From assembly GCA_910588885.1 (NCBI GenBank), contig CAJUSQ010000113.1, positions 1 to 8,908 of the forward strand: a stretch of DNA of 8,908 bases, given 5' to 3'. Source of the DNA: an uncultured Lachnospiraceae bacterium. GTDB lineage: Bacteria; Bacillota; Clostridia; Lachnospirales; Lachnospiraceae. The notes under the pieces are model-generated. The model made no database searches. It worked only from the letters and a program-made list of their open reading frames with translations, and had not been told where the DNA came from. Made by a program: the position numbers and the translations under genes. Numbering within the stretch: the first letter of the stretch is position 1; every line of letters begins with the position of its first letter. Below are positions 5,769 through 8,908 of the stretch, in pieces.

Positions 5769-6818
5769 TTACCCCGTATACCCCTTCAGGGCAGCATCCA
5801 ACTTTTCTATCGTATTCGAAGGCTGGTATTCCTCATTTTCAAACAGGAATTGATGAAGCTCTTTTACACTGTCCATAAAATTCAGCGGAACTTCCGCGTA
5901 GGTGACGGAGCCGATATCCATGGTTTTTGTTTCATAGGGGAATCCGATGTTCTCTCCCATACTGTATTTCGCAGCATCTGCAGCCAGGCCCAGGATTTCG
6001 GTAAGGCTTAAGCTGGTGGATACTTCCTCAATCATTTCATCCACAATCTTATTCAGGGTAAACACATCTGCCGTCTTCGCTTTCTCAAACACCTCGGTAA
6101 TGACCATCCGCTGCCGTTCCGTCCGCTTGAAATCCGAACCTGCCGTATAACGGATCCGGGCATAGGCCGTAGCCTGTACGCCGTCCAGGGTCTGCAGTCC
6201 CGCGCTCACATGGCTGCTGTTCTTCTTCGTCAGTTCGTTGATCTCATCAATATAGCCGTTGATATAGCCTGCTTCCTCTGACGTAACCTCAATCTCAATC
6301 CCGTCCACCGCGTCCACGGCGTCTACCACGGCATTGAAATCCACGCTCACATAATCCGTAATATTCAAATCCAGATTCTTGTTGAGCATGTTTACCGCCT
6401 GCTTGGGGCCGCCCCGGTTATAGGCAGCATTTGCCTTATTAAATTTCCCGTCCCCGATATCCAGATAAGTATCCCGGTAAACGGAAGCCATCTTGATCTC
6501 TCCGGTGTCCAGATTAATACTGGCTACGATAATCATATCGCTGTTGCCGCTTTGAAAGCTGCCGTTGGAACGGTTGTCCAAGCCGAAAAGGGCCAGCGTC
6601 TTATATCCCTTCATGCTCTCCTCTGTTTCGGTGGGCAATTCATTAAAGGTAAGATCCCTTTTCCCGAAAGTAATCCGGTCCAGCCTGCTCCATTTGCTCA
6701 TTACAAAGGCCACTCCAAGAAGAATCAGAAGCAGGAGAATTAAAAAAATCAGCCCGATAATTTTAAATTTCTGTCGTTTACGCTTTGTCATTTTCTTTTT
6801 CTTCGTATTTCCCTTCAT
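5769..6818 (-). CDS. LytR-CpsA-Psr family cell-wall glycopolymer ligase
   Basis: This 349-aa protein has a very basic cytoplasmic tail (1-18), one membrane anchor (about 19-40) and an extracellular catalytic domain. Family marks are LDNRSN (80-85), SDMIIVASIN (93-102), SVYRDTYLDI (112-121; Arg115, Asp116), KFNKANAAY (125-133), and the Arg-rich segment YARIRYTAGSDFKRTERQRM (219-238). These residues bind the pyrophosphate of a polyprenyl-linked glycan and a metal ion. The family attaches wall teichoic acid-like or capsular polymers to peptidoglycan. The start at 6818 has AGGAGG (6825-6830) 6 nt upstream, and a strong promoter precedes it. The name is family level: LytR, CpsA, Psr and TagU cannot be separated here. 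The chemotaxis gene follows after about 22 nt, if that gene begins at 5746. Confidence 0.92.
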   Translation of the reverse strand: MKGNTKKKKMTKRKRQKFKIIGLIFLILLLLILLGVAFVMSKWSRLDRITFGKRDLTFNELPTETEESMKGYKTLALFGLDNRSNGSFQSGNSDMIIVASINLDTGEIKMASVYRDTYLDIGDGKFNKANAAYNRGGPKQAVNMLNKNLDLNITDYVSVDFNAVVDAVDAVDGIEIEVTSEEAGYINGYIDEINELTKKNSSHVSAGLQTLDGVQATAYARIRYTAGSDFKRTERQRMVITEVFEKAKTADVFTLNKIVDEMIEEVSTSLSLTEILGLAADAAKYSMGENIGFPYETKTMDIGSVTYAEVPLNFMDSVKELHQFLFENEEYQPSNTIEKLDAALKGYTG

Positions 6819-6834
6819 GCGTATCCTCCTTTTG

Positions 6835-6876
6835 TACTGCCTTTATTTTACAATATTCTTTTCTTGAAGTCAAATC
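6835..6876 (-). promoter_or_regulatory. Promoter of the LytR-CpsA-Psr gene (copy 1 of duplicated block)
   Basis: TTGACT (6873-6868), 17 nt and TAAAAT (6850-6845) form a strong sigma-A promoter about 27 nt upstream of the start codon. The whole block from 6835 to 6876 is repeated at 7527-7568 before the GNAT gene, with about 35 of 42 aligned positions identical. Confidence 0.7.
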
Positions 6877-6937
6877 ATAACCGTCAGCCTGTAACCGGAT
6901 GCGATGAACCTTGTTGCTGTTCACACCCATGGTATTC

Positions 6938-7005
6938 ACAGTAACGAATCCGGCTTGTTTAAAGTTGCCTTACGGCAAAAGGCCGGATTCCGGCCCCATT
7001 ACTGT
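6938..7005. repeat. Nested three-tier inverted repeat
   Basis: An outer stem ACAGTAA/TTACTGT (6938-6944 with 6999-7005) encloses GAATCCGGC/GCCGGATTC (6946-6954 with 6982-6990). That encloses the hairpin TTGCC-TTAC-GGCAA (6965-6978). The right arm can instead fold on itself as GGCCGG-ATT-CCGGCC (6981-6995), so two structures compete. It lies between the GNAT stop and the next promoter. It may be an elaborated terminator or an interspersed palindromic element. Confidence 0.5.
6977..6995 (-). terminator. Probable terminator of the GNAT gene
   Basis: On the minus strand, 19 nt beyond the TGA, GGCCGG-AAT-CCGGCC forms a 6-bp all-GC stem with a 3-nt loop. TTTT (6980-6977) follows. The T-tract is short, so strength is uncertain, and the right part competes with the larger inverted repeat around it. 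Confidence 0.5.
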
Positions 7006-7014
7006 ATTGGCCTG

Positions 7015-7507
7015 TCAAAGATATTTTTCCAAATATACGCTGCCCGCCTCTGCTTCCTCCATCTGCAATTGTGAAAAGCCGCATTTCTTATATAAGGATC
7101 GTGCCGCAGCATTATTTTCAAAGGTATGAAGTTCTATCCGCGCGATTCCGTCCTGCCTTAACATCCGCTCCAGCTCTTTCAAAATTAAGCTTCCATACCC
7201 CCATCCGCCTAAAGCCGTCATAAACAACAAAATCACAAATAAACACGCGAAGCGGCTCGCAGTGTTCATACCATATCATTCCGACCGTATTGCCGTCGGC
7301 GCTGTCAGCGGAATAAAGAAAATGATTGACAGTAGATAAATGATCCGGCAGCAGATTTGAAAACTCTGTCTCAGCCTGTGCTTTCGCATCCGTTCGATTT
7401 AGATTCCTTGTTTTGACCATTTCATTTATGTAATTCTTTACTGACCATGCTCTCCAGTTCCGATATTCCTCTTCCGTCATTTGACGCAGCACAACATTTT
7501 TCATCAC
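7015..7507 (-). pseudogene. GNAT-family N-acetyltransferase, frameshifted in a G5 run
   Basis: Two overlapping frames together give one 163-aa GNAT protein. The first runs from 7507 (GTG, with an ATG at 7504 next to it) and encodes MMKNVVLRQMTEEEYRNW through FVVYDGFRRMG. The second carries YGSLILKELERML, RIELHTFENNAAARSLYKKC and the C-terminus EKYL. Removing one G from the GGGGG at 7202-7198 restores RRMGYGS, the acetyl-CoA pyrophosphate-binding loop (R/QxxGxG/A). As read, translation leaves frame in this loop and the product would be inactive. The family transfers acetyl groups to amines of small molecules or proteins; the substrate is unknown. It may be a recent mutation, a phase-variable tract or a base-calling error. 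AGGGGG lies about 7 nt before the GTG. A promoter and a terminator flank the gene, so it is a single transcription unit. Confidence 0.8.
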
Positions 7508-7526
7508 TACAAATCCCCCTCGCTTA

Positions 7527-7568
7527 TACTGCTTTTTATTTTACAATCTTCTTCCTATGAAGTCAAAT
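7527..7568 (-). promoter_or_regulatory. Promoter of the GNAT gene (copy 2 of duplicated block)
   Basis: TTGACT (7566-7561), 17 nt and TAAAAT (7543-7538) form a strong sigma-A promoter with the same hexamers and spacing as that of the LytR-CpsA-Psr gene. The surrounding block also matches, from the TACTGC element to AGTCAAAT as read on the plus strand. The two genes may therefore be expressed alike. Confidence 0.7.
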
Positions 7569-7670
7569 AATATTATCAACAAATTTTTAAATAAGCAACA
7601 TCTCAGCCATAGCCGGTCAAACGTTCGAATCATGCCTGCATAAGCGCATGGCGCGGGTGGAACCGTTTCA
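7569..7670. other. Intergenic stretch with no recognised feature
   Basis: This lies between the GNAT promoter and the terminator of the small CxxC gene. It holds a short imperfect dyad (CATGC/GCATG around 7631-7650) and a GTTCGAATC string resembling a tRNA T-loop. No stems support a tRNA, and I see no credible reading frame or promoter. Confidence 0.4.
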
Positions 7671-7716
7671 AAATAAAAAAGCGGGATACCCTCCTAACAT
7701 CACCGGCACCCGCTTT
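7671..7716 (-). terminator. Rho-independent terminator of the CxxC gene
   Basis: On the minus strand AAAGCGGG (7716-7709) pairs with CCCGCTTT (7685-7678), an 8-bp perfect stem. The loop is 23 nt with minor internal pairing, and TTTATTT follows. It lies 25 nt after the stop of the small gene at 7742. Confidence 0.75.
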
Positions 7717-7741
7717 CCTAATCCTTAAATCAGGACTTTTT

Positions 7742-7960
7742 CTAATATTCCTTTGTAATCACAGAAATCCCATACATCTCCTTAAACTCTTCCAGTTCCC
7801 GTTCCTCCCGGATAAACATGGCCTCTTCAAATTTCCCGGTATGGATATTTTTAAAGCCGGCCACCTGTTCTCCGTTACAAATACTGCACTTTAGCACCGG
7901 GCGCAGGTTTTCTTTGTCATAGGTTTTCTTTTCCGCTTTCTTTTTTCGAAATAACATCAT
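7742..7960 (-). CDS. Small conserved-looking CxxC protein, unknown function
   Basis: This 72-aa protein begins MMLFRKKKAEKKTYDKENLR, a strongly basic N-terminus. A single CSIC pair follows (Cys25, Cys28) in LKCSICNGEQVAGFKNIHTG. The C-terminal half is acidic and helical (REERELEEFKEMYG). One CxxC could bind metal in a dimer or take part in redox chemistry; nothing more can be said from sequence. Similar small proteins appear to be common in Lachnospiraceae (recollection, not checked). No signal peptide or membrane segment is visible. AAGGAG lies about 12 nt before the first ATG, a rather long spacing. I see no clear promoter of its own; it follows rpsU and may be read through that gene's terminator. 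It has a strong terminator downstream. Confidence 0.75.
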   Translation of the reverse strand: MMLFRKKKAEKKTYDKENLRPVLKCSICNGEQVAGFKNIHTGKFEEAMFIREERELEEFKEMYGISVITKEY

Positions 7961-8042
7961 TTTTCTGGTTTTCTCCTTATACGCCCATGGAAATCCGGGG
8001 CTGATTGGAAGCGGCCCTCACCGCGGCTCCATCCAAAAGCTG

Positions 8043-8080
8043 TGAAAAGCGAAAGAGACCACCACATATATGGCAGTCTC
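8043..8080 (-). terminator. Rho-independent terminator of rpsU
   Basis: On the minus strand GAGACTGCC (8080-8072) pairs with GGTGGTCTC (8063-8055). The stem is 9 bp, including two G-U pairs, with an 8-nt loop. TTTCGCTTTT (8054-8045) follows. The stem starts 9 nt after the rpsU stop. The imperfect T-tract may allow some read-through into the 72-aa gene. Confidence 0.7.
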
Positions 8081-8089
8081 CCCTTTTGA

Positions 8090-8266
8090 CTAGTTATATT
8101 TACGCTTCCTGGCCGCTTCAGATTTCTTCTTGCGTTTTACACTGGGCTTTTCGTAATGTTCTCTCTTACGAATCTCCTGCTGAATACCAGCCTTTGCACA
8201 GTTTCTTTTGAATCTGCGTAAAGCACTGTCTAAAGTCTCGTTTTCTTTTACGATAACATTTGACAT
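8090..8266 (-). CDS. rpsU: 30S ribosomal protein bS21
   Basis: This 58-aa, highly basic protein begins MSNVIVKENETLDSALRRFK. It continues with RNCAKAGIQQEIRKREHYEK and ends in a Lys/Arg-rich tail (KRKKKSEAARKRKYN). These are the hallmarks and the usual length of bS21, which sits near the anti-Shine-Dalgarno end of 16S rRNA and helps initiation. The ATG at 8266 is chosen because AGGTG (8274-8278) lies 7 nt upstream and the family begins MSNV/MSEI. The in-frame upstream extension to 8311 is not needed. It lies downstream of alaS but has its own strong promoter (8345-8372) and terminator. Its roughly 72-nt leader contains a hairpin and extra Shine-Dalgarno-like purine runs. Confidence 0.95.
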   Translation of the reverse strand: MSNVIVKENETLDSALRRFKRNCAKAGIQQEIRKREHYEKPSVKRKKKSEAARKRKYN

Positions 8267-8280
8267 AGTCTCACACCTAA

Positions 8281-8314
8281 CCTCCCTCCAGTTGCGTATT
8301 GTGCACACCAACTG
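8281..8314 (-). promoter_or_regulatory. rpsU leader: hairpin beside a doubled Shine-Dalgarno-like run
   Basis: GGAGGGAGG (8289-8281) lies 14 nt before the rpsU start, ahead of the better-spaced AGGTG. Directly upstream, CAGTTG (8314-8309) pairs with CAACTG (8294-8289) around a 14-nt loop. The hairpin overlaps the first G of the purine run. Folding or ribosome standby binding here could tune bS21 output; this is inference. Confidence 0.4.
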
Positions 8315-8344
8315 TTTGGGTAATATTTTATTGCACTATTAAAG

Positions 8345-8372
8345 ATTATATCATATTTTTTCCATTCGTCAA
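8345..8372 (-). promoter_or_regulatory. Strong rpsU promoter with extended -10
   Basis: TTGACG (8372-8367), a 16-nt spacer and TATAAT (8350-8345) preceded by TG give a near-consensus sigma-A promoter with an extended -10 element. Transcription should start near 8338. This makes rpsU independent of alaS transcription. Confidence 0.8.
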
Positions 8373-8445
8373 CCACTAATTGAAAATTTCTTAAATTTTA
8401 CAAAAAACCTGATCGTGGCCCTCTTTTTGGTGTTCACCGCAACCG

Positions 8446-8460
8446 CAGCCTGACTGGCTG
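8446..8460 (-). terminator. Weak hairpin directly after alaS
   Basis: CAGCC-AGTCA-GGCTG forms a 5-bp stem immediately after the alaS stop codon, but no T-tract follows. A T6 run occurs only at 8407-8402. It may be a processing or pausing hairpin rather than a real terminator, so alaS transcripts may read into rpsU. Confidence 0.25.
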
Positions 8461-8908
8461 CTATTTCATCTGTCCTTCCAATACTGTCTTTGCTTCCGCA
8501 ATGGCATCCGGAATCCCCGCCGGGTTCTTTCCGCCGGCCTGGGCCATGTTGGGCCGTCCGCCGCCGCCGCCGCCCACCTTGCCGGCAATGGCTTTAATGA
8601 GATTTCCGGCATGGGCGCCTTTTTCCATAGCCCCTTCTGTGGCCATCGCAATCAGGTTCACCTTGCCGCCGCTGTCGGAAGCCAGGACGATCACCCCTTC
8701 GGAAAGCTTTTCCTTCAGTTGGTCTCCCAGCTCCCGAAGGCCGTTCATATCCACCCCGGATACTCCTGCTGCCAGAAGCTTCACGCCCTTTACCTCAATC
8801 ACCTGGTCCATAACATCGCCCAGGGCATCCTTGGCCGCCTTGCTCTTCAAAGCTTCGTTCTCGCTCTGCAAAGCCTTCAGATCCGAAAGCAGGTGGGAAA
8901 CCTTTTCC
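8461..8908 (-). CDS. alaS: Alanyl-tRNA synthetase, C-terminal part (runs off the window)
   Basis: The last 148 residues are visible, from EKVSHLLSDLKALQSENEAL to the end. A coiled-coil heptad segment comes first. It is followed by the DHHA1-type C-Ala domain, with GVIVLASDSGGKVNLIAMAT, the glycine run KVGGGGGGRPNMAQAGGK, and the ending DAIAEAKTVLEGQMK. This matches the C-terminus of bacterial AlaS. The full enzyme charges tRNA-Ala and edits mischarged Ser or Gly. The catalytic, tRNA-recognition and editing domains lie beyond the window, so only the C-terminal domain can be checked here. GGGGGGRP is the conserved glycine-rich loop of DHHA1 domains. rpsU lies 195 nt downstream on the same strand, with its own promoter. 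Confidence 0.95.
   Translation of the reverse strand, partial: EKVSHLLSDLKALQSENEALKSKAAKDALGDVMDQVIEVKGVKLLAAGVSGVDMNGLRELGDQLKEKLSEGVIVLASDSGGKVNLIAMATEGAMEKGAHAGNLIKAIAGKVGGGGGGRPNMAQAGGKNPAGIPDAIAEAKTVLEGQMK

Noticed and set aside
7620..7640. GTTCGAATC resembling a tRNA T-loop
   Set aside because: The flanking bases do not form a T-stem, and no anticodon or acceptor stem is found nearby on either strand.
7961..8042. GC-rich dyad (GCGG/CCGC around 8010-8025) upstream of the 72-aa gene as a regulatory element
   Set aside because: The pairing is short and ambiguous, with no adjacent promoter or T-tract, so no role can be supported.

Overview
The window reads as chromosome from a low-to-mid GC Firmicute, most likely a Lachnospiraceae/Clostridia member. 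The clues are strong AGGAGG-type ribosome binding sites, textbook sigma-A promoters, a short-form (419 aa) LeuC, bS21 downstream of alaS, and a Gram-positive LytR-CpsA-Psr protein. The species cannot be named from the sequence alone. I see no rRNA, tRNA, CRISPR array, insertion sequence or phage module. No stretch over 300 bases lacks a gene.

Layout: (1) 1-189, minus: the 5' end of threonine synthase (thrC), behind a perfect-consensus promoter. Its -35 box lies 3 bp from that of a divergent gene (335-1138, plus). That gene encodes a protein with an AP2-like domain at each end and a degenerate HNH-like core. (2) 1196-2965, minus: leuD and leuC, the two subunits of isopropylmalate dehydratase. 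Divergent to them is a LysR-type regulator (3081-3974, plus). The shared 115-bp gap holds overlapping promoters and a T-N11-A dyad suited to LysR control. leuA and leuB are not in the window. (3) 5746-3981 and 6818-5769, minus: a LytR-CpsA-Psr cell-wall ligase followed by a methyl-accepting chemotaxis protein, probably one operon. (4) 7015-7507, minus: a GNAT acetyltransferase frameshifted in a G5 run, driven by a near-copy of the LytR-CpsA-Psr promoter. (5) 7742-8908, minus: the alaS 3' end, rpsU with its own promoter and terminator, and a small CxxC protein with its own terminator.

The most unusual points are these. The chemotaxis receptor start looks frameshifted at a GGGGAAAA run that also has the parts of a -1 programmed frameshift site. 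The GNAT gene is broken exactly in its acetyl-CoA loop. The AP2/HNH-like protein may be a domesticated homing-endonuclease relative facing thrC. A roughly 42-bp core promoter block is duplicated. A nested inverted repeat lies between the GNAT and LytR-CpsA-Psr genes. I did not find a clear multi-gene novel system; most of the window is housekeeping.
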